Positions 8,072 through 17,540 of a stretch of 64,000 nt of DNA are shown one piece after another. The stretch is from CAVVMA01 sp963788205 (GTDB lineage: Bacteria > Desulfobacterota > Binatia > Binatales > Binataceae), in the NCBI GenBank assembly GCA_963788205.1, contig CAWBGG010000009.1, positions 558,001 through 622,000 of the forward strand. Reading direction: 5' to 3'. The notes beneath the pieces are model-generated. The model saw nothing but the letters and a program-made list of their open reading frames with translations, ran no database searches and was not told where the DNA came from. A program made the translations under genes and the position numbers. Position 1 is the stretch's first letter. Each line of letters begins with the position of its first letter.

Positions 8072-10129
8072 ATGGCAAAGCGCCTTTCTCTCCAGCCTCG
8101 GGGTTTGCGATTCCTGCGCGAATTGTTAGGGAGACGCCTTTTGCCCAACAGGCTATGGCCGGCTGTGGTCCTGCTGGCCGCTGTCGCCGTGTTTCCTGCC
8201 TCCGCCGGCATGACCGAGACTGCAGGCGGCAATAGCGCTAACACTCCCAACACTTACGGCTTCATCGACGCTCTCAAGTACGGTGCTTTTGCCTCCGAAG
8301 CGAAACCTTTGGCGACGATGACCAACGGCTCGCCGGTCGCCACGCTTGCCGAGCCCGCGGACTTCAAGGACGGACAACTTGTGGCTGTTCCGGGCGCCGG
8401 GCCAGCCACCTCGCTCAGGGCTCCCGCGGGTGTGAAGATGATCAACCGGATGGGAGCGGAGCTCAAGTCCGCCGGCAACACGAGCTATAGCTGCCAGATT
8501 ACGGCCATCGACGCGGATGAGGGCGAGAGCCCGGCTTCTCCGATCGTCACCGTGCCCGACGGCAACGATTCGCTGGGCGGTCATTCCTGGAATGTCGTTT
8601 CATGGGAACCGGAGCCGGGCGCCGATCACTACAGGATATATTGCTGCCGGGATCGCGATTGTACGCCGACCTTCGCCGGGCTTGCGTACCATGCGCCATA
8701 CTTTGCGGACTACGGCGAGAGTCTGATGGCGCCGACGGGAATCATCGCTCCCTCCGCGGCCTCGCGCGATACCTTGTTCACCAGAATTGTCAGTGGGGGC
8801 GGCACCCGCAAAGTCATGCTCGCGGTCCGGTCATCGGCTGACGGGTCATTTCCCTTCGAGCACGACAACGCGACGGCCATTCAGGCCGCGCTCAACGCCG
8901 CGAACAATGGGCTGAGAGGCCGGGTCTTTCTGCCGGCCGGGCAGTACAGCCTGGCGAGGCCGATTACGGAGACGCTATCCGCCGGTCTGGCGGGCGCCTG
9001 TGCGACCTCGGACGCGGCTGCGGTGTCCGACGGGACCATTCTGAACTGGCAGGGTGGTGACGCTTCCGTGGCGCTGAGGGCAATCGAGATGCAGAACAGC
9101 CGCACCGACTGCCTGCGTATCGACGTTGGCAGCACCGGTCAAGGAACGCGCACCAAGGCGATGATCGGGATGCAAGTCGACGGCACCAGCGAGCATCCCA
9201 GCGGCGGCGCGTTCGATTCGCGCTTCGAGCAGCTCGCGGTGGTGGGCGGTCGGATTGGCATTCTCAACGGCGGTGACTTTTGTCCCCAAGTCGCTATCAC
9301 GCAGCCCAGCTGCGATTCCTCAAATGCCATTTTTCAGAACATTCTGATCGATGGCGGGATGCGCCCGGGTGCTCAGGGAATCACGGTGGAATCCAGCAAC
9401 GCCGGCGACCTGACCAGTTACGATCACATCTTCAGCAAGCACGACACTTATGGCTTCGAAAGCCTCGACCGCTCCAATCAGACCGAGCTTCGCTTCATGA
9501 ACTGCGCGATGCAGCCGGGCAGCACCTGCATCGACCTGCAGGACGGCTCCGGCATCGACATCTTTGCTGACGAAGACGAGCCGCAGATTGACGGCGATTA
9601 CTCAATTCGAGTGCGGGGCTACACCTTCATCGGCAATACTATCGAGATCCACAATGCCATCTTCACCAACGACGTGAGCATCGACGTGCCGGCGATGGTG
9701 CTTTCCCACAACAACGTTTCGTGGAACCCGAAGTCGATATATCGACTTAACAATCCGGGAGCTTTCCTGATCAGCCTCAACGATAATCTCTGGGGGCAAG
9801 AAGGCCAGTGGACAACGTCGGGCGGCGCGGCGTCGAACAATATCATTGAGGAAGCCGGGCGGAACAATTCAACCAGCGCCCTGGTTCACTACTTGGGCGG
9901 CAACTGGACCGTGGATCGGATCATCAACAATTGCGCGGGCAGGGTCGCCCTAGCGGCAGGAATCGCGAGGGTCTCCAACGATTGTATCGCCGGCTCGCGC
10001 CCGATTGTCCTGACCGAAGAGACCAGTGCGACGCCCAATGCGCTGGGCTACAGCCAGGGCCGAGGTTTTCTCCTGATCAGGTCGTCGCTTTCATCCGATA
10101 GTTCCAACGTTTCGTGGTCGCAGCAGTGA
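8072..10129 (+). CDS. Pectate-lyase-superfamily secreted protein
   Basis: A 685-residue exoprotein. The N-terminus is basic, then hydrophobic (LWPAVVLLAAVAVFPASAG), and is a signal peptide. The domain start TYGFIDALKYGAFA, followed by the DNATAIQAALNAA and GRVFLPAGQYSLARP segments, is the hallmark of the Pectate_lyase_3 beta-helix family (glycan hydrolases or lyases and phage-tailspike-like proteins). Residues 100-210 contain a small inserted beta domain with paired Cys (YRIYCCRDRDC). No catalytic residues are assigned. It lies directly beside the polysaccharide locus and converges on its last gene, so it could process that glycan; this is inference. Confidence 0.75.
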   Translation: MAKRLSLQPRGLRFLRELLGRRLLPNRLWPAVVLLAAVAVFPASAGMTETAGGNSANTPNTYGFIDALKYGAFASEAKPLATMTNGSPVATLAEPADFKDGQLVAVPGAGPATSLRAPAGVKMINRMGAELKSAGNTSYSCQITAIDADEGESPASPIVTVPDGNDSLGGHSWNVVSWEPEPGADHYRIYCCRDRDCTPTFAGLAYHAPYFADYGESLMAPTGIIAPSAASRDTLFTRIVSGGGTRKVMLAVRSSADGSFPFEHDNATAIQAALNAANNGLRGRVFLPAGQYSLARPITETLSAGLAGACATSDAAAVSDGTILNWQGGDASVALRAIEMQNSRTDCLRIDVGSTGQGTRTKAMIGMQVDGTSEHPSGGAFDSRFEQLAVVGGRIGILNGGDFCPQVAITQPSCDSSNAIFQNILIDGGMRPGAQGITVESSNAGDLTSYDHIFSKHDTYGFESLDRSNQTELRFMNCAMQPGSTCIDLQDGSGIDIFADEDEPQIDGDYSIRVRGYTFIGNTIEIHNAIFTNDVSIDVPAMVLSHNNVSWNPKSIYRLNNPGAFLISLNDNLWGQEGQWTTSGGAASNNIIEEAGRNNSTSALVHYLGGNWTVDRIINNCAGRVALAAGIARVSNDCIAGSRPIVLTEETSATPNALGYSQGRGFLLIRSSLSSDSSNVSWSQQ

Positions 10130-10177
10130 CAACCACCGGCCGGATGCTGCGGCTGGCAGGCTTGGTTCGGCGAGGAT

Positions 10178-10861
10178 TTACAGCTCGGGGCCCGTCGTCA
10201 TTCGGATGATATGGAACGCCTCCGCATAGCCCATCGCAGCCTGGCTCCCGCGGAACAGCGCCAGTGCCTTGAGTGCTTCCAGAGAACGAGGCTGGGGGAA
10301 ATGCTGAAGTTGGCTCGCGTAGCAACTCATCGCCTGCAGCTTGAGGTCGATGAAATCAGTTATGTCGACGCACCAGTTAGGGACAAAGTTCGGTTCGAGA
10401 TGAGGAGCGTTCCAGTGGGTCTCCGACAAGGTCTCGTAGGACGCCACCAGCTTGATCCTGGCGCCGGCCTGTACGGGCCGCGCTGCAACCATGGCGGCGT
10501 CGAAGACTACGCGGTGATCGACGTGCCGGTCCAGGTAGGGCATCAACAGGACATCCGGCCCAACCTCGGTGACCACCTTGAGGATGCTGGCGTTCAGTTC
10601 GTGAGTGGGTATTCTTGAGAGAAAGACGGCGGGATTGTCGAAGAAGATCGATTGCTTCACGCCCAGAAGAGCGTGTGCGCGTCGCGCTTCGGCGATGGTC
10701 GTTTCGTGTACCGCCTTGGGGTAGAGCGGCGGCATGTGCGCGGCGACGGCCAGCACAGTGACTTCGCCGCCGGCCCGGGCAAAACGCGCGATCGTGCCGC
10801 CCGCAGCCAGCACCTCGTCGTCCGGATGAGGCGCCACCACCAGCATTCGCCGTAAACCCAT
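10178..10861 (-). CDS. PIG-L family deacetylase
   Basis: A 227-residue zinc-dependent N-deacetylase (LmbE/PIG-L fold). The zinc and catalytic motif PHPDDE occurs near residue 11, and the distal HVDH motif occurs in YLDRHVDHRVVFDAA. The family removes acetyl groups from GlcNAc-type sugars. The start ATG overlaps the upstream carbamoyltransferase stop (TGATG; a GTG at 10864 is an alternative), so the two are translationally coupled. It is the last gene of the polysaccharide locus and probably trims an N-acetyl sugar in the glycan or its precursor. Confidence 0.88.
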   Translation of the reverse strand: MGLRRMLVVAPHPDDEVLAAGGTIARFARAGGEVTVLAVAAHMPPLYPKAVHETTIAEARRAHALLGVKQSIFFDNPAVFLSRIPTHELNASILKVVTEVGPDVLLMPYLDRHVDHRVVFDAAMVAARPVQAGARIKLVASYETLSETHWNAPHLEPNFVPNWCVDITDFIDLKLQAMSCYASQLQHFPQPRSLEALKALALFRGSQAAMGYAEAFHIIRMTTGPEL

Positions 10862-12615
10862 CACTGCTCTCCAAGTTTGGGCTTGCGGATCAGAAAGTCA
10901 CCGACCGCCAGCAACTCGAGCCCCGTCGACCAGAAGGTACGCAGAGCGTCGTGCACGGTGCACACTATCGGTTCGCCTTTAACGTTGAAAGAGGTATTCA
11001 GAAGTACCGGAACCCCGGTCAGTTCGGCGAATGACTGCAACAGGCGATGGAACCTCGGCAGCACCTTCTGATGCACGAACTGGACTCTCGACGTTCCGTC
11101 AACGTGGACCACGGCCGGCGCTTCGCGCCTGAGGCGCTCGTTGGCCGGGAACGACACGATCATGAACGGCGCGTCGGTGTAAACGTCAAAGTATCGGCTG
11201 GCCGCTTCGGCGGTCATCGACGGGCAGAACGGTCTCCAGTATTCGCGGAACTTTATTATCGCGTTGACCCGGTCGCGGTTTGCCGCGACGCGCGGATCGG
11301 CCAGGATACTGCGCTGGCCCAGCGCGCGTGGGCCCGCTTCCATCCGACCCTGAAACCAGCCGACGATCCTGCCGCCGGCCAGCTCGCGGGCTACCGCCTC
11401 GCAAATGTCGCGCGGTCTCTCGTATTCCAGATGCGCGATGCGGAGCGCGCGCTCGATACTTTCGTTGCTCTCTTCGAGGCCCAGAGCGAGGTCGCGCAGC
11501 GGCTGCGGCCGCGAGCCGGTGCGCTCGTAACAGGCGGCGAGCGCGGCGCCGACGGCTGCGCCTCCATCGCTGCAGAGCGGTTGCGCGAAGAGGTCTTCGA
11601 CCTCGGAATCCATGAACAAGCGGCTGTTCATCTTGACGTTGAGCCCGACGCCTCCACCCACACAGACGGTGTGGATGCCGGTTTCGCGGACCGCGGCCCG
11701 CACCAACCTCTCCACCGCTTCTTCGAGCGCAGCCTGAACGGCGTAAGCGAGATCCTCGTGCCACGGGGTGATTTTTTCATCCGGCAGCCGCGGCATGGGT
11801 CCCAACAGCTCGATTAGCCTGTCAGTATAGCGTTCCGAATAACTGTGACGGCCGTAATGTATATACGACGGGTCGACTCTGTACTCCACTCCGTCTGGGG
11901 CAACATTCACTACTTGTTCGAGGCTCTTCTTCAGCCCACTATCCGGCAGGCCATAGGCCGCCAGGCCCATTACCTTGTACTCGCCGTCGTACGCCTGAAA
12001 GCCGAGATACTCAGTGAATCCCGCGTAGACCCACCCCAGCGAATGCGGCATCGTGATTTCCCGGATCGGCTCGATCCATTCACCCTCGTGGCGCCATACC
12101 ACTGAGCAGTGCTGGTCTCCGGAACCGTCGATTGTCAGGCAAATCGACCGGTCGAATGGAGATTGATGGCAGGCGTGGAATGCGTGCGTATAGTGATGCG
12201 GCACCGGATGGAGTGGGGGAAAACGTTTGTCACCGAAGAGCCGGCGCCACTGGTCTTCGTGACGCGCGCGGACGGTGGCTTCACTGAAATGTCCCAATAC
12301 CATGTTCTGCCACGAGACAGTCCTCGCATCCAGGGGGTATTGTCTCCGCATGTCGTCGAAGAACTTGCGCAACGTTCCATCGCTATAGGCGCGCACGTTC
12401 CAATTGACGCCGACCGCTTCGATGTCCTCGATCGTCGCACCGAGGGTTTCAAGGCAGTACTTGAGCGCGTTCGCCGGGTACATTCGAGGCGCATGCTTGT
12501 ACCGAATGTGCCGCTCTTCTTCCGCATATGCGAGCACCCTGCCGTCCCGGACAATCGCCACGGCCGGGTCAAAGTGCCCCTCGAATATTCCAAGGAAGGT
12601 CCTGCCGTCGCTCAT
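10861..12615 (-). CDS. Carbamoyltransferase, NodU/TobZ family
   Basis: A 584-residue O-carbamoyltransferase. The N-terminal Kae1-like ATPase domain shows GIFEGHFDPAVAIVRDG, PHHYTHA, TIDGSGD and the GGVGLNVK motif. The C-terminal carbamoyl-adenylate domain shows QGRMEAGPRALGQRS and the end motif VLLNTSFNVKGEPIV. These enzymes transfer carbamoyl from carbamoyl phosphate, via carbamoyl-AMP, to a sugar hydroxyl (Nod factor, tobramycin, O-antigens). It lies in the glycan cluster and is coupled to the PIG-L gene, so a carbamoylated sugar is expected. The acceptor is unknown. Confidence 0.92.
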   Translation of the reverse strand: MSDGRTFLGIFEGHFDPAVAIVRDGRVLAYAEEERHIRYKHAPRMYPANALKYCLETLGATIEDIEAVGVNWNVRAYSDGTLRKFFDDMRRQYPLDARTVSWQNMVLGHFSEATVRARHEDQWRRLFGDKRFPPLHPVPHHYTHAFHACHQSPFDRSICLTIDGSGDQHCSVVWRHEGEWIEPIREITMPHSLGWVYAGFTEYLGFQAYDGEYKVMGLAAYGLPDSGLKKSLEQVVNVAPDGVEYRVDPSYIHYGRHSYSERYTDRLIELLGPMPRLPDEKITPWHEDLAYAVQAALEEAVERLVRAAVRETGIHTVCVGGGVGLNVKMNSRLFMDSEVEDLFAQPLCSDGGAAVGAALAACYERTGSRPQPLRDLALGLEESNESIERALRIAHLEYERPRDICEAVARELAGGRIVGWFQGRMEAGPRALGQRSILADPRVAANRDRVNAIIKFREYWRPFCPSMTAEAASRYFDVYTDAPFMIVSFPANERLRREAPAVVHVDGTSRVQFVHQKVLPRFHRLLQSFAELTGVPVLLNTSFNVKGEPIVCTVHDALRTFWSTGLELLAVGDFLIRKPKLGEQ

Positions 12616-13041
12616 GGCATCCCCGGCCGGCTGAAGAGCAGCCGGATTCGGGAACCGGATAAAGCTCGCGGAGCCGGCTCAATCAGTGTGTGGACTTGGG
12701 TGCGATACAACAAAGTTCAGGCCGGCAGGCGTGGCGTGCTTCGCTCCGCGATGGTGGCGAACTCGCGATCAATCGGAAGAAACTTCCATCGAGTGCCCTT
12801 CCAGATTCCTGCTTCGGTCCACTTTGACTATCATTGGCGGGGCCGGCCTCGCAACTGACCTAATCGCCTCGTGCAAGTGGCGGCCCGTCGGTCAGAAGGC
12901 CGCCATGCGGTTCTGACGGTAACTCGGCGGACCGCTCTTGAAAGAGCGGCGAGCATGTTGTGAATGATTTGACGGAGCAGGAGAGGCGGGAATGGAACCG
13001 GCGGGCGAGCTAACTTCCGGGAATCGTAGGGGTCGCGAGAA
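12616..13041. other. Intergenic region with perfect hairpin
   Basis: 426 bp without a convincing gene, between the GT4 gene and the carbamoyltransferase. A perfect 8-bp stem with a 2-nt loop (CCGCTCTT-GA-AAGAGCGG) lies at 12932-12949. It lacks a T tract but could attenuate readthrough from the upstream GT4 gene. A separate promoter for the carbamoyltransferase/PIG-L pair may lie in the rest; none is clear by eye. Confidence 0.4.
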
Positions 13042-14343
13042 TCAGGGAGAGAGACCTGCCGCTTGCACTCGCGACGCGGAGTGGTCGGCAACTGTCCCAG
13101 CCGACGCGATGCGCTCGAGGTGCTTGATCAGACCGGAGTACACGGTGGTGGCGTTGAAGCGCCGATCCAATAGGGCTCGCGCCCGACGGCCCATCGCCCT
13201 GCGTTCCTCGGTGTGATTGGCCAGCAACATGATCGCGTCGGCCAGCCCACGCGCGTCGCCGGCCCGATACCGAATACCAATTTGCTCGGAGTGGAGTAGT
13301 GCTTCTAACTCGCCGGCCAGCGAAGACACTATAGGCAGTCCTGCGGACATGTATTCATACGGCTTATTCGGCATCGATTGCATCGCGGACGCGACGTATG
13401 GGGCAAGGCCGATGTCCGAGACCTGCAGCAGGGTTTGAATGTCGTCTTTGCTGAGCCAGCCGGGAAATACCACATTGCGCACGATGCGGGCGCGGTTGGC
13501 GAGCGTTTGCCGCTGGTGGCCGTCGCCCGCGAGAACGAACTGAATCTGCGGCGACCCAGCACGCTCGAGCAACCCCGCCGCTTCGATTACCGTCTCAAGA
13601 TCGTATGAGGTGCCGAAAGTGCCGATGAATGACACGACCAGCCGGTCCCGGTGAATGCCGTGGGTCGCGCAGAGCCGGCCGATCCGCGTCGCAAGCTCGG
13701 GCTCGCTCACATCGGTCGGCGCGGGATAGCCGAGCGGAAAGACCGCGTCCGCTGGCGTTTTGGGCCGCCCGGCGTGGCGGAGCGCCCAATCGAGAAAAGT
13801 CCCGGAAACCGCCGTGATCGCGGTGGCATTGCGAAAGGCCCATCGCACGCGGCCGAATTCGCGCCAGAGCACAATCCGCGCCGCAGCCCGCAGCGCGTTG
13901 GGCACGTTGCTCAGGTATGTCTCGGGCCAGATGTCGCGCACGTCGATGATCACCGGCACGCCGCGGCGAAGGCCAATTTCGATGCAGCGCTGGGCCAGCT
14001 CCGGCGTAGGCATGCAGCAGAAGATCAGGTCCGGGGTGCTGTGCTGCGCGGCTTCGGCCGCAAAGGTTCGTGCGATGACGCGATTGTGCCGCAGGCGGGC
14101 GAGCGAGACGTTGCGTTGGTAGGCAGGCGCTCGAAGCAGGCGAATGGTGAGACCGGGCTTGATCGACAGGGTCGTGGATTCCGCGAACCGATGGACCTTT
14201 CGATTGTGGTTGAAAGTCGCCGCCCACCAGAGCGCTTCGTGACCCGCCGCCGCGAGGCGGTCGGCAAGGATTCCGCAGCGCATCTCGCGGCTGCCCGTAT
14301 CGATCGGCAGCGGTTCTCCAACCTCAACAATCCAGACGCGCAT
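13042..14343 (-). CDS. Glycosyltransferase family 4 (WbuB-like)
   Basis: A 433-residue retaining glycosyltransferase of GT-B fold. The N-terminal acceptor domain begins MRVWIVEVGEPLPID and carries the RDIWPE signature typical of WbuB-like (FucNAc) transferases. The C-terminal nucleotide-sugar domain has SFIGTFGTSYDLETVIEA, LAGDGHQR and the E-x7-E type segment around NKPYEYMSAGLPIVSS. It probably adds one residue to the lipid-linked repeat unit. The donor specificity is unknown. It is followed by a 68-bp gap from the dehydratase gene upstream. Confidence 0.88.
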   Translation of the reverse strand: MRVWIVEVGEPLPIDTGSREMRCGILADRLAAAGHEALWWAATFNHNRKVHRFAESTTLSIKPGLTIRLLRAPAYQRNVSLARLRHNRVIARTFAAEAAQHSTPDLIFCCMPTPELAQRCIEIGLRRGVPVIIDVRDIWPETYLSNVPNALRAAARIVLWREFGRVRWAFRNATAITAVSGTFLDWALRHAGRPKTPADAVFPLGYPAPTDVSEPELATRIGRLCATHGIHRDRLVVSFIGTFGTSYDLETVIEAAGLLERAGSPQIQFVLAGDGHQRQTLANRARIVRNVVFPGWLSKDDIQTLLQVSDIGLAPYVASAMQSMPNKPYEYMSAGLPIVSSLAGELEALLHSEQIGIRYRAGDARGLADAIMLLANHTEERRAMGRRARALLDRRFNATTVYSGLIKHLERIASAGTVADHSASRVQAAGLSP

Positions 14344-14411
14344 TCAAGGGGCCTCGCGCTACGAAGGCCGTGGCGGCTCACGAGCTCGTCGCGGCGGCGA
14401 CGCGGTAGCGG

Positions 14412-16358
14412 CTAGAGCGGGTCGGTCTCCATGCCATTTACCATCGCATGAACCGCGATCCCGTTCGACTGGGCGACTCGGGTCTCGACGGGTGCTGGGC
14501 GCGACCTCCGGAACGACGGGACGACCTCCTCGATCAGATCCAGGGTGCCGTCCGAGTCGCCTGCGGTCGCAGCCTTTTCCATCGCGTGGACCTTTTCGTA
14601 GAGCCACTCGGAGTCAGGCTCCTTGCCGCCGCGCAGGAGCAGAACATGCGAAGTTCCGGATTGCTCGACGCGCTCGTCGTCTCCGATCAACTCCTCCTGG
14701 ATCTTCTCGCCCGGCCGCACCCCGGTGAACTCGATCTTGATGTCTTGGTCTGGCATCAGGCCGGAGAGCCTGATCAGATGCGACGCCATGTCGGCGATCG
14801 CGATTTGCTCGCCCATGTTCAGCACGTAAATCGCGCCGGGCTGGATCAGCGTGGCCGCGTGCAGTACCAGTTGCACGGCCTCGTGAATCAGCATGAAAAA
14901 CCGCTGCATCCCGGGATGGGTGACGGTGACCGGCCCGCCGGAGCGGATCTGCTCGAGAAACCTCGGGACCACGCTGCCATTGCTCCCCAACACGTTGCCG
15001 AAGCGCACCGCGGTGAAACCGCGCCCGGTGCGGCGCGCCTGGGCTTTGACCAGCAACTCGGCGATGCGCTTGGATGCGCCCATCACGTTGGAGGGGTTGA
15101 CCGCCTTGTCGGTCGAGATGAGGACGAACGAGCTCACGCCGCATCGAGCCGCGGTTTCGGCCAGAATACGCGTGCCGCGCACATTGTTCTTGATCGCCTC
15201 GCACGGATTCAGCTCCATCAGGGGAACGTGCTTGTGCGCCGCGGCATGGAAAACCAGTTTCACTCCATGTTTTCTGATCAGCGACTCCAGCCGCCGTTCG
15301 TCGCATATGTCGCCGACCGCCGCGACCAGGCCGTCGCCCGCGCCCCGGTCGCGCAAGGCCTTCTCGACATTGTAGAGCGCGTTCTCGTAGCGCTCGTACA
15401 TCACCATCGTCTGCGGCCTCAGCGCCCAGATCTGGCGGCAGAGCTCGGAGCCGATTGAGCCGCCGGCGCCGGTTATGAGTACGCTCCGGCCGGCGATCAG
15501 ATGGCCGAGGCGGCTGCCGTCGAGCCCGATTGGAGTCCGCCCCAGCAAGTCTTCCAGCGCCACATTGCGGATGTCATTGATGCTCACGCGGCCGTCGATC
15601 ACGTCGCGCAGGCTGGGCAGTGTCTTGACCGGGATACGGCACGACTCGAGCGCCTTCATGATGCCGCGGATCGTGGCCGGCGTCATGCTGGGCATCGCGA
15701 TCAGCACCTCGTCCGGCGAATGAGCCGTGATCACGTCACCGAGGTTCGCGCGAGTTCCGAGCACCCGAACTCCGTGGATACGGCGTCCGACTTTGGCGGG
15801 ATCGTCGTCGATGAAGCCGATTGGCGTGTATCCATAATAGGGGTTGTGTTTCATGTCGCGGACGATCATTTCGCCCGCGTCACCCGCGCCGAAAATCAGG
15901 ATACGCTTGCGGCTGTGGAAATCGCCGCGTTCGTGCGCGATTCGCCGCAGCACTCTGACCCCGCCAAACAGCGCGACCAGCAACAGCGTGTCGATCGCGT
16001 AGATCGAGCGCGGGAGCCAGCCGACCCGCAACACCAGGCTCACGAGCCCCGCGAAAATGATCGTTCCGGTCACAGTGGCGCCGGCCATCGCGACCAGATC
16101 CGACAGTCCCGTGTAGCGCCAGACCATATGATGCAGGCGGAAGAGGACGTTGGCTGACAGCCGGATCGCAACCAGCCACACGACAGTTTGAGAGAAGACC
16201 GCGAGTTGGGCGGGCGGGATGCTGCCGTCGAAGCGAAGCAGGAAAGCGCCGTAAAAGGACAGCGCGATCAACGCGGTATCGATCAAGACCATCAGCGGTC
16301 GCCGGAGCGACAGACCTTGCGTGGGAATCTCAGGCATTAGATCGTCACTCCCAGTCAC
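14412..16358 (-). CDS. Membrane nucleotide-sugar 4,6-dehydratase (CapD/WbpM type)
   Basis: A 648-residue polytopic enzyme. Four transmembrane helices lie in residues 20-130. A first Rossmann domain follows (LIFGAGDAGEMIVRD), then the catalytic SDR domain with ITGAGGSIGSELCRQI. The active-site region ISTDKAVNP...NVMGASKR has Met in place of the usual SDR Tyr, as in WbpM/PglF. It converts UDP-GlcNAc (or UDP-GalNAc) to the 4-keto-6-deoxy sugar, the precursor of bacillosamine- and QuiNAc-type residues. Next to two aminotransferases, this predicts an amino-deoxy sugar. The length is normal for the family. Confidence 0.9.
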   Translation of the reverse strand: MTGSDDLMPEIPTQGLSLRRPLMVLIDTALIALSFYGAFLLRFDGSIPPAQLAVFSQTVVWLVAIRLSANVLFRLHHMVWRYTGLSDLVAMAGATVTGTIIFAGLVSLVLRVGWLPRSIYAIDTLLLVALFGGVRVLRRIAHERGDFHSRKRILIFGAGDAGEMIVRDMKHNPYYGYTPIGFIDDDPAKVGRRIHGVRVLGTRANLGDVITAHSPDEVLIAMPSMTPATIRGIMKALESCRIPVKTLPSLRDVIDGRVSINDIRNVALEDLLGRTPIGLDGSRLGHLIAGRSVLITGAGGSIGSELCRQIWALRPQTMVMYERYENALYNVEKALRDRGAGDGLVAAVGDICDERRLESLIRKHGVKLVFHAAAHKHVPLMELNPCEAIKNNVRGTRILAETAARCGVSSFVLISTDKAVNPSNVMGASKRIAELLVKAQARRTGRGFTAVRFGNVLGSNGSVVPRFLEQIRSGGPVTVTHPGMQRFFMLIHEAVQLVLHAATLIQPGAIYVLNMGEQIAIADMASHLIRLSGLMPDQDIKIEFTGVRPGEKIQEELIGDDERVEQSGTSHVLLLRGGKEPDSEWLYEKVHAMEKAATAGDSDGTLDLIEEVVPSFRRSRPAPVETRVAQSNGIAVHAMVNGMETDPL

Positions 16359-16366
16359 CCTTTTTG

Positions 16367-17524
16367 TCAGCTCAGGCGCGCCAGACGCGCGCAGGCTTCC
16401 GCGAGCTCAGGGTTGTCCTTGGCGAAGCACAGGCGCACGAGCGAGCGCCCGTCCTCGCCATGATAAAAGGCGTCGCCCGGCACCGTCGCCACGCCGGTGC
16501 GCGCGAGCAGGTTCATCGCCTTGGCTTTGCTGCTGGCGCCGTCCAGCCGCGACGCGTCAGCGAGCACGTAGTACGCGCCTTCCGGAACAAAGGGGGTCAG
16601 GCCGGCCCTTTGGAGGGCGGCGCAGATCAAGTCGCGTTTGCGCTGGTACTCGGTTGAAAGCGATCGGTAAAAGGCGGGCGTGAGCTCGGTGAGCCCCATC
16701 GCGACGCCATACTGCAACGGCGCCGGCGCACACACATAGACCAAGTCGTTCATGTGGCCGATAATCTCGGCCCATCGCGGCGCGCATACGCTGTAGCCGA
16801 TACGCCATCCGGTGATGCTGAACGTTTTGGAAAAGCCGGAGATCGTTATGGTCCGCTCGCCCATCCCCAGCAGCGATCCGGGACTGACGTGACGGCGGCC
16901 ATCATAGAGGAAGTACTCATAGATTTCGTCGGTGAAGACGAACAGATCGTGGCGCGCGGCGATCGCCGCAACCCGTTCGAGCTCGATGCGCGTGAACACC
17001 TTGCCCGAGGGATTGGCCGGCGTGTTTATCACTATCGCCTTGGTGCGCGGCGTGATTCGGCGCTCCAGATCATCGGACGTGAACGACCAGTCCGGCGGGC
17101 GCATCGTCACGAATGACGCAACTGCTCCGACCGCCTCGATGGTGTTGAGATGATAGCCGTAGTACGGCTCGAACAGGATCACTTCGTCGCCGGGATCGAG
17201 CAGCGCAAGGCATGCGCAATAGAACGCGCCGGTTGAGCCGGCGCTCACGGTGATCTGGCTCTCGGGGTCGGCGTCGATCCCGTTGTAGTCCTTCATCTTG
17301 AATGCGATCGCATGGCGCAGCTCGCGAATCCCGTCGAAGCGGGTATAGCTGTTGACGCCCTGCTCGATCGCGGTCTGCGCGGCTCGCCTGACCGGCGGCG
17401 GAACCTCGGTGTCGCAGACTCCCTGAGCCAGATTTATTCCGCCGGCCTTTTCGCATTCGAGCGTCATCACGCGGATCTCCGCCTGCGTGATACGATCGGC
17501 GCGTTTGGCGAGCGATAGGGCCAC
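16367..17524 (-). CDS. PLP-dependent aminotransferase, class I/II
   Basis: A 385-residue fold-type I aminotransferase. Seen are GINLAQGVCDTE, the YTRFDGIRELR substrate-loop region, the cofactor-binding NTPANPSGKV, DEIYEYFLYD, and the Schiff-base Lys in SGFSKTFSITGWRIGY. It resembles aspartate/kynurenine/methionine aminotransferases acting on amino acids rather than sugars. It lies 16 bp downstream of the DegT gene, inside the polysaccharide operon. It may supply an amino acid or 2-oxo acid for glycan decoration, or may be a housekeeping enzyme co-located by chance. Confidence 0.88.
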   Translation of the reverse strand: MALSLAKRADRITQAEIRVMTLECEKAGGINLAQGVCDTEVPPPVRRAAQTAIEQGVNSYTRFDGIRELRHAIAFKMKDYNGIDADPESQITVSAGSTGAFYCACLALLDPGDEVILFEPYYGYHLNTIEAVGAVASFVTMRPPDWSFTSDDLERRITPRTKAIVINTPANPSGKVFTRIELERVAAIAARHDLFVFTDEIYEYFLYDGRRHVSPGSLLGMGERTITISGFSKTFSITGWRIGYSVCAPRWAEIIGHMNDLVYVCAPAPLQYGVAMGLTELTPAFYRSLSTEYQRKRDLICAALQRAGLTPFVPEGAYYVLADASRLDGASSKAKAMNLLARTGVATVPGDAFYHGEDGRSLVRLCFAKDNPELAEACARLARLS

Positions 17525-17540
17525 TTGATCCGCCTATGCG

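Noticed and set aside
11047..11817. Plus-strand frames of 256 and 249 codons within the carbamoyltransferase gene
   Set aside because: Antisense to strongly conserved coding sequence, with no recognisable domain.
14448..15458. 336-codon plus-strand frame across the dehydratase gene
   Set aside because: Its composition (DRV, RRG, HH runs) is a reverse shadow of the CapD-type gene.
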